Part shown: piece by piece, positions 34,869 through 47,800 of the stretch | How positions within the stretch are numbered: position 1 is the stretch's first letter | Layout: each line of letters starts with the position of its first letter | DNA from: Rosa chinensis | Lineage: Eukaryota > Streptophyta > Magnoliopsida > Rosales > Rosaceae | Length of the DNA stretch: 64,000 bases | NCBI RefSeq assembly: GCF_002994745.2 | Contig: NC_037088.1 | Span: 53,287,897-53,351,896 of the forward strand | Reading direction: 5' to 3' | Notes under the pieces: model-generated | Told to the model about the DNA's origin: nothing | Databases searched by the model: none | What the model saw: the letters and a program-made list of their open reading frames with translations, nothing else | Made by a program: the position numbers and the translations under genes

Positions 34869-37451
34869 ATGTTACCTCTATCATCTCTAGCTTCCTTTCT
34901 TCTCCTTACCTTCTTTAAGTTCTTAGCCATTTCTCACTCTCTCCAGGAACAACACCAGCTACCACGACCAAATTTGTGCCATGAAAAATGTGGAGACCTT
35001 CAAATCTCCTTCCCATTTCACTTAAACAAATCCTGTTCTTCACTCTCTGATGCTTTCCATCTCTCTTGCGTCAACTCAACTAACATTTTCCTTAACATTG
35101 GTTCCGAAAGCTACCGCGTCCTCGAATTCTTCTCTGATGGTTTGCTAGTGGATTTTCCAGGCTCCTCTTCCTACTGCCGCCAGTACAATGACTTGAACTC
35201 CTTTGATTTCTTAGGAAATGACCACTTTGGCCTCTCTGCTGACAATGTCATAGGCCTCTATGATTGTGAGGACTCTTCTCTGTGCAAAACAGAATGTGAA
35301 ACCATTGACTTGCCTGGCTGTGATGGCAATGAAAGCCAAGGCTCTCCTGCTTGCTGCTACCCTCTTTCTGATTACAGCCTGTGGCATCTTGGTGACAAGT
35401 TCTCAGTGTTTTCCAAATTTGGGTGCAGGGGCTTCTCAAGTTGGGTTGTTCAGAGAGGCTCCAACTTGGGAAAGAGAGGGGTAAAGTTGGAATGGGCAGT
35501 GCCAAGAAACTCATCCAAGGGGGTTTGTGCTACCAATGGTTACATTATCAATGCCACATCAATTCAAGCAGGGGTTAGGTGTGCTTGTCAAGATGGGTTC
35601 ATTGGTGATGGATTTGCAACTGGAGAAGGATGCATCATGTGTAAGTATTTATCCATAAATCATTTTAAGCATATTCACTCTGTTATGTGGGTCTTGAATG
35701 CCCATTTCTGATTTGAGCATCTAGTATTGAACTGCAGAAAATATATTTTAACTTATTATCAAAGACTGTCACTACCAACATCATGATGGAGGCAACTTTA
35801 TGTGATTTGGAATTATTAGAAATTAGGTTCACTCCCTCTTTCTGCAGAATTATTATGGTGCAATGATAAGAAATGATTGATATGGCAATGAGTAGAACCA
35901 GGAATATTTGATACCTGGCCCATGCCTAAAGCAGTTTGATATGCTTTAATCACTTTTCAATTAGATTTTAGTCTCGAATTTCAAGTATATACACCACAGC
36001 AGAAAATAGTTGCATCCAGTGATAAAGAAACGGTTGAGATACAATGTAATACGCATCAGAATTGTTAAACAGGTATTATGCATGTTCATCCAGTGCTAAG
36101 GGGACAGTCACACATACATACAATAAAAAGTTGTACGCTTTGACCTACAAATTTACTGACATGCCTTTTACAGCCTGCATCAAAGAGAGGAGGGAAGCAT
36201 ATGGGGCAGATTGCTTCAAAAAAAGGCATGGTAGCAAGAAACTTTTAATTATAGTAGGTAAGTCTAAAAAATCTTCATATGCATTGTGTTTTGACAACCT
36301 GATCACATAGTAAAAGAAGTTTTGGCAGAGACTAATTGAAGCTGAAAAGTCATATCAGCTTCAATTGCTATAAATGAATTGTGACATCTTGAATTGCAGG
36401 AGTTCTTGCTCCCCTCTTCATCATAGCCTCATTGATTGCACTTCTGTATCTACTCAAAAGGCCTGTTAAACCGGGAACGTTTGATCCAGCTCAGAAGGTT
36501 CACTTCCACAGCACCATATCATTCCGAAAAGCTAGCAGGACTCGGCTATTCACTTACCATGAGCTAGAGGAAGCTACCAAAGCATTTGAAGAGGATCAGA
36601 AGCTTGTAAGTGGAAATAATGGCACAATATTTTCTGGGGTTCTCGGGGATGGATCCCACATTGCTGTGCACAAGATAGATTGTGAGAATGAAAAAGACTT
36701 GATTCAAGTCCTATCACAGATTGAGGCTTTGTCTGCTATTCTACACCGGAGTATAACCCGATTTCTTGGATGCTGTATTGACTTGGCCTACACTCCACTA
36801 CTGGTGCATGAATATCCAGCAAACGGTACCCTCGAGGATCATTTACACCAAACAGGAGGACAACATGTTGCTCTTGACTGGTACAAGAGGTTGAACATTG
36901 CTGCTGAAACAGCAAGTGTTCTTGCCTTTTTGCAGTATGAAATTTCTCCTCCCATTTTCCACTGTGATCTCAAGTCCGGTTATATCTTTATTGATAATGA
37001 CTTTTGTAGTAAACTCTGTGGTTTTGGACTACTGGTTTCGAGGCATGAAGAAGGATCGCGTTTTCAAAGAACAGATGTTTATGCTTTAGGTGTGGTGCTT
37101 CTTGAGATGATTGCAGGCTCAAACTGCTTGGACTTGCAAATATCCCTGCAAAAGATAAGAGGTGGGAAGCTAGAAGAGATTGTGGATCCACTTCTTTACT
37201 ATCATGAACAACCTTCCTATCACCGCGAGCAAATAGAGACAGTTGCAGATCTTGCAATGAGGTGTTTGTTGTTTGGTGGAGATGGAAAGCTAGGAATGTA
37301 TGATGTAGCCAAGGAATTAGTACATATCAGAAGAGAGAGCAGTGATGGGGGTAGCAAGAGAGGGCCTGCACTTGAGGAAACGTTTTCGAACTCCAGCCTC
37401 CTTCAGATGATATCAATGTCTCCTGATTCAGCATGTATGCCTAAGCATTGA
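34869..37451 (+). CDS. WAK-like receptor with inactive kinase domain (At2g46850-like)
   Basis: The protein has 635 residues in three exons: 34869-35640, 36174-36257 and 36400-37451. A signal peptide covers about residues 1-24. A Cys-rich GUB_WAK-type ectodomain follows (CHEKCGDLQISFPFHL to CCYPLSDYSLWH), then an EGF-like CACQDGFIGDGFATGEGC. The transmembrane segment is about 281-304. The cytoplasmic part has a protein-kinase fold, but key residues are lost. The VAVK lysine position reads IAVHKID (His376), the glycine loop is GNNGTIFSG, HRD is HCD (Cys474), DFG is GFG (Gly493), and the activation segment up to the APE/DPE motif is missing. It should therefore act as a pseudokinase. Arabidopsis At2g46850, annotated 'probably inactive', is of similar length and sits next to PPA3, which matches the neighbour here. 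WAK-like ectodomains are thought to bind pectin, but no ligand is known for this clade. Confidence 0.87.
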
Positions 37452-37867
37452 TGTGTTCTAATTGGTAATACATGCACCAGCTCTCTGTGTGTGTTGATGT
37501 TGGATGCACATTCTTGAATCTTGCTACTTCCCTTCGATGTATAATAGCTGAAGTGAATTCAAACAGACCAAATCTTCAAACCTTTCATTGATCCTCTATG
37601 CCTCATTGATGGTCAGCTAATGTGATCTGAAAATGTGTTCCGTTTTTACATTATGCACTTTAAGTTCCTATATAATTGGCTCGAATCACTTAAATTTGTC
37701 TAAATGAAAAGAAAAAAGCATACAACCGGTTCCAGAAATCAAAAGATTTCTTTTACGTACATATAGCAAGACTCGATCAATTTTACTTATTTAAGATTAA
37801 AAAAGGTTATTCATTTCCAAAAGAATGCATATATATTCCTATCAACATGAAACAAATAACCAACCTC

Positions 37868-38468
37868 AAAGGTTCAACGTAACAGGTGGGTTCTGAAGCT
37901 ACCTTCTCTCCAAAGCAGACAGATGGGAATGCCTCAGAATTTTTGACCAACTTCCTCTTTTCTCTCAACCTCTTTCCTTTTTTACATACTATAAATATTT
38001 TGATCCAAATAGTGCAAGCCTTGGCACTTATTCGTCCTCTCTTTCAAGTTTCTGTCTCTACTCCCAAATAGCACTAGCCATCAAGGTGCGTATGATGCAA
38101 TCATCTCTTTTATGTTTTGTTTGCAAGTTTTTGGTGTCTAGTGGTTGTCTAACAAGTTTTCGACCTTTGTTTGTCCGAACTTTGAACCACATTTGTGACT
38201 TGCGTTAATTTGTGAGGTGTAATGTGGGTTGTTTTTAAAATAAGAGGAAGAATGCATGTTCAACATCACTAGCTATGTAACTGATTAGCAGAATGGAGTG
38301 TTGCACCAGATTGTATGATCGAATTACTATTTTTCATCACCTTCTTGCACATTTTTTTTTCTAATGATGGAGTCCTCAAGTATTCTATTTCTTGTTTGAA
38401 TGTTTTACTATGATGCATCTGGTATTTGCTTTTTCACTTTTAACTAATACCTCCCTACATTTATATAG
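37868..38468 (+). promoter_or_regulatory. Promoter and leader intron of PPA copy 1
   Basis: The segment 37868-37990 aligns with 51950-52080 before PPA copy 2. Shared stretches include CAACGTAAC, GCTACCTTCTCTCC, GGGAATGCCTC/GGCAATGCCTC and TTTGACCAA, which contains a W-box-like TTGACC. A TATA box (ACTATAAATA) lies near 37989. The leader is split by an intron at 38086-38468 (AAG|GTGCGT to ATATAG|ATG), so the start codon opens the second exon. A WRKY link is only inferred. Confidence 0.6.
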
Positions 38469-39925
38469 ATGACTGATGAAAAAAAACCAACTCCGAAATT
38501 AAATGAGAGGATTCTTTCATCTTTGTCAAGGAAATCAGTTGCTGCACATCCTTGGCATGATCTTGAAATTGGTACCTAGCCTATTCTTTGATCTCATAAT
38601 TTAGCTTTTGTATTTCTACCATGGTCCATGTAAACAACAAGAAACTAATCATTTTGTAAAATCTTGTGTGCAGGACCATCAGCTCCCCAAATTTTCAATG
38701 TTGTATGTATTATTCACACCAACTTCATCAAGTAGCCTGTAGCCAGCACAATATTGAGCCAAAACTTGTCACTAGATGAAACTGATAAAATGTGGCCAAC
38801 ACATTATTAGCATAAGTTTCTGATGATTTACTTGTTGGAATGGTTCAGGTTGTTGAGATATCACAGGGAAGCAAAGTCAAATATGAACTTGACAAGAAAA
38901 CAGGATTAATCAAGGTGACAAACAAAAATCACAGCTTTCTGAGATCAAAGCTCATAGTCAAAGGCTGCAATCTTACAATTCTTTGAATAAATTCTCAGGT
39001 TGATCGGATTTTGTACTCGTCAGTGGTCTATCCTCATAACTATGGTTTCATCCCTCGCACCTTGTGTGAAGACAATGATCCACTGGATGTCTTAGTTCTC
39101 ATGCAGGTGATTCCTTCGATTTTCATATCACCATGCTGGGTGTTAATTCTTAGTTTAAGTATAACATTTGTAGTTTCAAATGCTACATTTTCCAAAGCAA
39201 CAGTTGACATTCCAAATCTACATGACTCATAAGTCCTAAGTATAGTACTGATTTGGATAAGTGGATTAAACAGGAACCTGTTATTCCGGGTGCATTTCTG
39301 CGTGCCAAAGCCATTGGACTAATGCCCATGATTGACCAGGTACTACTCTTCCTAGAGCATATGAAGTGAAGTTTGATCTTTCTATGACTACTGTATGTAT
39401 TTGAATCTTTTAACCTTGGCTTGTGTAACTATGGATTTGTGATTTGTAATTCAGGGAGAGAAAGATGATAAGATCATTGCAGTATGTGCTGATGATCCAG
39501 CCTATAATCATTACAGTGATATCGGAGAGCTTCCTCCTCATCGCCTCACTGAGATTCGTCGCTTCTTTGAAGACTGTATCCCTTACAATATTACTTTTAA
39601 AACTCAATTCACTACTTCTATGTTGTTGAACACTTTTTGGGGCTCAGTTATAATATGAGGAACAATGCATGGTTTTGCTTAACATATTGCACAGACAAGA
39701 AGAATGAACACAAAGAGGTTGCAGTGGACGAGTTTTTGCCTTGCTCAACTGCCGCGGAAGCTATTCAGTACTCGATGCAAGTCTATATTACAGCACAACA
39801 AGCTCTTGACTCACCAGCAACTTAACTGATTGCTAGAACACCATATTACACTCTTCTGATCAACTTGTATTTTCCGGTGCAGGGATCTTTATGCCGAGTA
39901 CATAATGCTCACCTTAAGGCGGTAA
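38469..39925 (+). CDS. PPA: Soluble inorganic pyrophosphatase, family I (PPA copy 1)
   Basis: The protein has 205 residues in eight exons: 38469-38571, 38674-38702, 38849-38914, 38999-39106, 39274-39339, 39455-39575, 39695-39776 and 39883-39925. It hydrolyses pyrophosphate to phosphate in the cytosol and pulls biosynthetic reactions forward. The family signature is DNDPLDVLV, with metal-binding Asp91, Asp93 and Asp96, after [13 protein letters not shown]. It ends in LRR. The last intron begins with GC (TCGAT|GCAAGT) where copy 2 has GT. With that GC donor the frame joins to MDLYAEYIM, and without it the end of the protein is lost. Copy 2 at 52.8 kb has the same eight-exon layout. Sequence changes such as [10 protein letters not shown] and [10 protein letters not shown] set this copy apart, but all the catalytic residues I can name are kept. 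Confidence 0.92.
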
Positions 39926-41060
39926 ACTTATATATAGGCTACAATACTCCACTCATTACAATAAGTCATTTCATTGATGATGATTGCGGAAGAGTCCCCA
40001 CAGAACTTCAAGTTTTGCTAGCTTATTTGTATTTCGGACTCTGGTTGATGCTTGCTTGGTTGATAAGTGATGACATGATCAGTACTAGAAAATGTTGGTA
40101 ACATCAGATGTTTAAACTATGTTGTGTTATTAATTATTCAGTATTCACAATCTTGCTATTTGTAGCAATACAGAATTTTTTTTAGAACAATTAAACCACT
40201 TTTAATTAATGTTTCTTATTTGTTTTCATACATTAGAGTTTAGAGATGGAAAATGTCCAGTTCCAGTTGAACTTGCTTCACAAAGATAGAAACTTCCAAT
40301 TCCTAGAAATACAATGACAGATTTTGATAATAAACCAACACAAAAAAGCAAAGTAAGTCCAATAATTGAATATATGTGAACAATGCGAGTCAGAAGTGAA
40401 AGTATCTGGTTTAAAATAAGTCAGAAGTCCAATAATTTTGTTCTAGTGTTCTAAAGTTTTATGAGCTTATCATATTTAGAATGGCCAAGTCATGTTTAAC
40501 AGCCTAGTTAAACATATAATGTTGATGTACTAAAAACTGCTTGCATTTTCTACTATTGTTGAATTGAACAACATTGTAAGCATTTCAGCAGAAGTGCAAA
40601 ATCAGCATCAGAAGCTAAAATATGTCCAGAACTTACTAACCGGGATTCAACTTGTTGGAAGTCAATAAAACGAAGGCATGGATTGTGGTCAATGTTGCCC
40701 GCTCACTACAACATTTACACTAACATGTTTTTCTTGTTTTACCATTTAGTATTGTGAGCTATACATATAGCTGTATATATCTAGGCAGATTTCTTTGAGT
40801 GCCTAGCTCTTTAATACATTCACATATGCATAAGTGGGTATAAGATTTACCATAGGCAAAGTTGTAATGTTTTCTCTGGTGTTTGGTCGTAAGGTGCTTA
40901 TATAAAGCCACCATATGTTGTATGTTTCAATAATCTCAATATCAAGAAATAAGATCAAGAGAAATGATGGCTGTTATTATTGGAGTTGGATTCGATTTTT
41001 ATTATGCTTGACGTCACCTCTGGTTAGAGGGTAATTCTACATCTGCACTCGAATGTCTCT
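39926..41060. other. Intergenic spacer downstream of PPA copy 1
   Basis: AT-rich DNA holding the PPA 3' region. No gene was seen. It leads into the LINE remnants and marks the left edge of the second mobile-element block. Confidence 0.5.
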
Positions 41061-41093
41061 CTTATTCTTCTTTTATTCCTCTTTGGCCATTTG

Positions 41094-41231
41094 CGGGTTG
41101 CTTGGTACAATTGTTTGACTCATATTCGACACATCTCTTTCACCTGCTCGCATGTTCCTCGCGAAGGAAACTCAGTTACTGATAGATTTGCTAATTTGGG
41201 GCTGGTTTCTTCCTCACTGATTTCAACTTGA
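41094..41231 (+). mobile_element. LINE remnant: RNase H tail
   Basis: The plus strand reads RVAWYNCLTHIRHISFTCSH, then VPREGNSVTDRFANLG, then a stop. This is the C-terminal end of the RNase H domain found in plant L1-type LINE polyproteins (HxxREGNxxAD motif). Only about 46 codons survive. A second LINE tail, in the opposite orientation, adjoins it on the right. Confidence 0.65.
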
Positions 41232-41270
41232 GGTTTGTCCTTACTCGCGTATAGATGCTTTGGGTTTTCC

Positions 41271-41940
41271 TCTTTTTTTTTTGGTTAAAACAGGAGTCGG
41301 GAAGAGCAAAGTGCTCTCCCACCCCAAATTTATTGAAATAAAGATAATGTACAATCTAATAGGGTGGCACAACAGCCAAACTCCTGGAGAACAATGTGAA
41401 TGACAGTAAATTTAAACAATATAACTAACACAAAGAGAAATAACAAATTAATGAAAACGAAAGTTAGGGAGACCAAGTTTATCTCGTCGACATTGGTCCT
41501 GAATGAAATGAGGAGGCTCGTCCCACCAAAACAATGCAGACAACGATAAACCAATATTAGCAAGAGCACATCTGCCACTTGATTACCTTCCCTGAAAATA
41601 TGAGAAGATCGGAAGTTCATCTGAGATATGCGATGCAAACAATTACCCCATGCCACTCATAAACGTCATGGAACAAGATGAGGATCTCGAAGAAAATTAA
41701 GCACAAGTGTTGAATCCACCTCAAGCCAAATATGCTTCCATTCCCTAATCCAAGCCAGCTCAATAGCTTGAATAACTGCCATGACCTCCGCATCAACAAA
41801 GCTAGGAATATCAAGGTTAGAAGCAAAAGCACTAAGGAATGAACCATGAAAATCTCTAAAAACTCCACCAAAACCCTCTCTCCTTGAAACACTTTGCCAT
41901 GCACCATCAGTATTAGTCTTAATCCAACCCAATCTTTTTA
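41271..41940 (-). mobile_element. LINE remnant with decayed RNase H domain and poly(A)
   Basis: On the minus strand WIKTNTDGAWQ opens an RNase H-like domain that continues with the acidic residue segment FVDAEVMAVIQAIELAW and EVDSTLVLNFL. In-frame stops then appear right after DPHLVP, before AWGNCLHRISQM, SSHIFREGNQVAD and further frame breaks. A run of Ts at 41271-41282 on the plus strand is the poly(A) tail of the element. It is 5'-truncated, as is usual for LINEs, and non-functional. Confidence 0.75.
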
Positions 41941-42644
41941 TAGGCAGTCTTAATTTGTTACAATTAAATTCTAAGCTTTCTAATAAGCAATTCTCTTATT
42001 GAGTTTATTTTTCTTTTGACTCTAGGTGCTTTGTAAAGCCTTCTTTTCTTTTCCACAAACCCGAAAATTAAAGGAATACTAAAGTAATAAAAACTATTAT
42101 TCCCCTTTTGTACAACCCACACAGTTTTTGTATTTTTCTTTTCTTTCTTTTTCACTTACACTAGTTTTTTTTTTTTTTTTGCACAACACTTTTCTATTTT
42201 TTTTTATATTTTCTTTTTTTGGTGACCCTAGTTCATATTGACTTTGAATAATTCTTTTGCTATCTTTGAACATGTTTCTAGGGTCACCCATTTTTTCTTG
42301 GCTACAAACACACAAATATCCATTTTTTAGTTTCTAGGGTCACCCATTATTAGCTTTGCATTTGGAAAATTTGGTTTCTAAACCTGCTCAATTGAAAGTC
42401 ATTCTAATAAGTCATGGTTCTCTAAGGGAAAATGGTTAAACTCATCAAGGATGCAAGTGTGCCTTTTTGTTTATTTGTGCTAGTTTAGTTTATGTTTTTG
42501 CTTGAGGACAAGCAAAGTGTAAGTGTGAGGTATTTTGTTAGGTCTATAATTACCTAATAACTATTCCTTTACTCTTGCATTTTTGCTTAACATTTGTGTG
42601 TATTTATATATATTTATTGTGTTTTCTTTATCATGCTAGGAAAT

Positions 42645-44004
42645 TAGGGCTGGGCATTTTAGCCCGTAAGCCCATAAATCCGAACCGGCCTGTCAAGAAC
42701 AGGCCCGAACAGTCCGAGCCTTTTTCTTTTTTTTTTGGTGGAACAGTCCAGGTTCAGGCCTAAGTATTGAAAAAATGGTCCGAGCCCGGGCCCAGACATT
42801 TCTAAAGCAAAAAGCCAGTTAGGCCCGGATTAGTTAATTTTGATTGAACCTTAAGATGAAAAAGTAAAAACATTGGTGCACCTCACCACACCATATCACT
42901 CTGTCTATTATCTACTATATAATTTCTAACCTCCACTCTGCCGCACAATCTTTTAAATCTCTCTTTTCTTTTCTTCTTTTTTATTTTTTTATTTTTGGGA
43001 TCAGATGGTTAAGATGAGGATGCCCAATTGTCATAACCAGGCAGGGGCGGACACCCATCTCGCATAATGCGATATTGACCACTCATCATATCCCGTTTCT
43101 GCCTAAATGATCATAATCTCTCTTCTCTCTTCTCCCTTTCCTCTCTTCACTCCGTCGCACAAGTCTGAGTAGTGAAGGACCTCCCAATATCAATTTTCTC
43201 AGCCATTCCGTATATGTTTCAAGTATAACCAAGATCAATATTTTCCTCACAACCGCTGTCTTCTCCTCCATGTTCTTATTAATTAGTTTGTATCTTTTTC
43301 CCTTGTTTTGATTTCTCTTTTTAATTTATGATTTGGATGTAAATTCATTTTACTGGATCTGAATCTTGCATCTATCAAAATATTGTATCATTTGATTTTT
43401 GCAGATCCAAATGATGGAGAAGCTTAAGTTGAGAGAAAAGTGAAATCATTTGATCCTCTTTTGTAAAGAAAAAAAAAAGCTGAAGTTGAGAGAGGAGAAC
43501 TACAAATGACGAGCATGAAACTGTCAAAACATATTGGGGAATTTCTAGATTTTAATTAAACGCTCAGATTTGGAATTATTGTTTATTGATTATTAAGATA
43601 TGTTGTTTGTATAATTGTATTAGATTTTTCTTTTTATGGAAAAATAAATGAGAGGTCCTGACCCAGAAAGAGAAATTTTTCCAATTAGTTCAATGAGGAT
43701 TTCTCAGCTTTGTTGTATCAAAGAGAAACAACTCAATATAGAGGATTGAATGAGCATAGCTCATTGTTTTTATTTTTTTAGTTCGTTTTTTTACTAATTT
43801 TCATAAATTTGTAAAATGGGCTGCAATATGGAAATAAACAAAAAACATGAATTTTGGGCCCGCAAGCCCGGCCCGAAATGAAACGGGCATGTCCTATGCT
43901 GGTCCTTGTTGGGTGTAAAACGGGTTTTGGCCCTGAACCATAAAAAACAGGTCGGTTTCAAGCCCAACAAAATTATATTTGGACCCAGCCCGTGCCCAGC
44001 CCTA
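42645..44004. mobile_element. Non-autonomous hAT element with 8-bp target duplication
   Basis: The element starts TAGGGCTGGGCA and ends TGCCCAGCCCTA, a perfect 12-bp inverted repeat. Both flanks are TAGGAAAT (42637-42644 and 44005-44012), an exact 8-bp duplication as made by hAT transposases. Sub-terminal regions hold several GGCCCG/CGGGCC-type motifs. The 1360-bp interior has no transposase and no credible gene. It lies in the U3 of the gypsy-type LTR. Confidence 0.93.
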
Positions 44005-44804
44005 TAGGAAATGACAGAGAAGCTTGGAAATTCCTTAAAAAGTCAACTTTAGCACATTTTCCTTCTCCATCTAGGAGAATCAAAGCTAAGCAAGGAGGGA
44101 GGAGTGGCAGCCTAATCAAATGAACTTCAAATGAGCTGAAATTTTACATACACATTATAGATATCCTAAGGATAATTTCGTATGAAGAGTTTAAGAGCTA
44201 GTTATGAGTGGAAGAACTTTAAAAGATCAGTGCAAGTTTCTGCACTAGAAGACAAAATTTTTAAAACAAGACCAGTAAGTATTCCGGCAGCATTTTCGGC
44301 CACACCACGGTGAACTAAGATCTGAAATTTTATCAAGATGATCTACACTCATAGAGGAACATTTGGTATAAAGAAGTCGAATGCCAATTCCGAAGTCTTG
44401 GTGGAGATTCAATTGAAGAAAGAAAGGAGACGAAAGTGCCCAAAAGAACAAAAAATGGATCAAAGGAGGTCAACGCAGGATTCCAACCATTTCCAGCCAC
44501 ATTGGCTGGCCAAGAACATATGTGGAGGACAAGGAAGAGCTGTTGACTAGGGTTAGAGACTTTAAGTGGGAAGACTTTAGGTCTAGGTTATTTTGAAATT
44601 TAAAATTTGAAAGATGACAAGTGGTCCCCCTCTTACATCTTATGCATTTGTCTCCTATTTATTGCTTTGTTCCCTTGCTCAATTACCCTCCTACCTTACT
44701 TTATCACCTCTACCAAAATATTTATGGGCTTTCTAAGTCATTTTCATGTGGAGTTAAAGACTAGATCCATATTTTGTGTTTACACATTTGTCTACCACAT
44801 CTAA

Positions 44805-47800
44805 TGAAAGGACCCGCCCCGGATTTTACCCCAAAATCCGAAGTGGCCCTGCGGGGCCCACATTAGAATAAATTCGGCCAAAAATTTTGGCAGAACTTCC
44901 CCTAAAAGTAGGCTACCCAAAACCTGTAGGAAAACATTTACACTTCTAATTCATCCATCCTTATTCTCCTGGAGCCACCCCGCTCCCCAAATCAACATCA
45001 ACCAAAAAATCACAATCCACAAACTCATCTTAAGACATGAATTTCACGGTCATCAGAGCAATTCTAAAATAGAAGGTGTAATGGAATAAAGAGTAAGGAG
45101 GATAAAGGATCGATAAATCCTACAATGCGGAAGCGGTGATAACTTTGCCCTAACTCCATGTACGCCCGACCTCAACTGATCTAGCCTGCAAATTGGGCAT
45201 TTTAAACCGAAGGGCCCAGGGGAAAAGTATATGAAAACGTTAGCGTGAGTGGACAAAAATAAACAATTTTAAACCAAATGGATTTTATACTTTCCCACAT
45301 TTATTTCCTTAAAACTCTCGATGCATGCAACGATTTAGAAAACAAATCAGGAGAAGCCCCTCACAAGAAATGGGCTAGTCACAAATAACCACAAAGAAGA
45401 ATTTAAATTCCGATGCTCGAGAAATAGGACCAGCCCCACTGGTTAACGTAAAACGGACTAGCCCCGCTAGTCAAAAACAACAACAAAAAGGGATACGGGG
45501 AAGAGAGTTCACCATACGGGAATGGAGCCCCTCAGACTCTACCTACCCTCGACTGCCACTCACACATAGATTGTGCGAGGAGGAGAACTAATAACCTCAA
45601 CTACCACTCACACATAGATTGTGCGAGGAGGAGAATATGACCTCGACTATCACCCACGTGAGGAGGAGAATACGTCACCTCTACTGCCACTCACCAACAC
45701 AAAGTAGGTGAGGAGGAGAATAAGCTACCTCAACTGCCACTCACCAACACAAAGTCGGTGAGGAGGAGACCTAATCACATGACCCGCGTATGGTGAGGAA
45801 GAAGATCGTCGAAAGCCAATAAATCTGTATAGTTTCCCCACATATCTCACGAAATAAGAATCCAAGTGTATAAAGACGTGACCCCGCACGCCAAGATCAT
45901 CTCAAGTTCCAATATAAATAGGGTATAAATAAGTATAAGGTTTTGCTTCCCCGAATTCTTATTTCGTAAATCTCATAATAAGCTCAATTAGCTGAATATA
46001 AATATAAAATAAATAGTATAAATTCTGAATCCGCATAAATCAAAATCCTCAAATTGAGCATAATGAAACTTAATTCAAAAGTTCAAACCAATAAATCAAT
46101 CAATAATCCAAACCAAAATAAAATGCTCGATAATTAAGTTGATAAATCAATAAACCCAAAACTTGCGGAATTTAATTTGCATGCATCAAATAAAATCAAA
46201 AGTCCACTCACAGTGAATTGGCTAAGCCGCCGTCTAGTGGAATCCTCGTATTTTGGGATCTAATCATCTTACAGCTCCGAGTACTCCAGTTAGTTCCTTT
46301 AATGAGCATTAAAACCGATAAGAAATCGATTAATAATTCCAATGCTCAAATTCTTTAAAAGTCCTTCATTTAATCTTAAGTCGATAATTAATGAAAGCTA
46401 TTCTCAAATAATTCGACTAGCGTAGTATAAGATCTTCGAGAAAACAAAGATCGCACTACTTCCCATATTCTAATTTGGGTCAACCAACTCGACCTTTTAT
46501 TTAGCATTTCTTCTTTAAGTAATTAATCTACTTTTACCATCTTTGGATAATTCCGCTCGCTCAGTAAATCTGGAATATGGTAGCACAAAACTACCCAGTT
46601 ATAATTTCTCCTTTGACCTTCATTGAAAATTTTACTTAAGTTTGACTAATAAAAATATACCACTTTCATTACCGAGTCCTTTAAATCGTTCCAAATGCAA
46701 ATTCCATACAAATTCCTTATTAATTAAATCTGATTACATTTCCCTTAACAGAAACCAAAAGATAAATAGCGGGCGATTTCCTTAGGACTATATCACCATT
46801 ATTAAACCAAACCACCAGTTGGTTAACCATGGCACCATATCACCATCACTACTCTTTTCCCTTCTTTTAACCATTAACAATCCCCTTTCCACTACCATGC
46901 CAAAGTTCCAATATAATTCAAGCAACACAACTAATTCCAATTCAATAATTCCCAAAATTATATCTTCACTAGTACACTAACACAAAGAAAACATATCCAA
47001 CCCCGAGATTTTTACCATTCTTCTTTTCCAAATCAAGACTCGATTCGCCAAAACAGCATTCCTCCACCATCGGTCACCCAATGTCCTGTGAAGTATGACA
47101 AGTTCAATAATCCAACTCTTAATAATATTTGAAGTCAAAACAGAATCTAAGCAACTCCTTACCATGGTCAGTTTCTGTCAAAACTGACCCAATCATCCTC
47201 TCCTTGTCCGAAACTCCCAACTCTCAAAATTCCACAAACCTCAAAAGCCAATTTAAACAACAATAGGTTAGGGTCCCTGGTCCAAAACGAGTTGGAGACT
47301 TCACCAAGGAATTGGTACGAAATTACCTACTTGAGCAGCGTAGAAATCCGGCGGCGGAGCTGCGGTGATCCAGGCGCCAGCGGCGGCGCATGAGGCGCAA
47401 AGGGTGGTTTTGGCCAGAACCGAAGGTTGAAACCATGGGGTTTTGGTGGACAAGAACGAGCTAATTCCATCCTTGGAGGTGGTCTTGCGCAATTTAAACT
47501 AGAACTTGGAGATTGAATAAACCCAGAGCCGACGACTCCGGTGAGGGTGCATCTGGGGTATTCCGGTATCGGTGGGTGACGGGCTTGCAGTGTTGATACC
47601 AGCTTGCTCTGAGTTCGTGTGAGGCGGCAGCGAGCTGAAGAAATGGCCGGAACTCAAGAGGAAATGATGAACAGAGGTTCAAAATTTTAGAAATCAGATG
47701 TGAAGGTTGGGGTTGATACTTGGCTATAATTTCTCTTGGGTTTCGGTCGGGCTTGGGTCTAGAGTCGATTGGTGGTGGTGGTGTAGCCAAAAGGTGGCCG

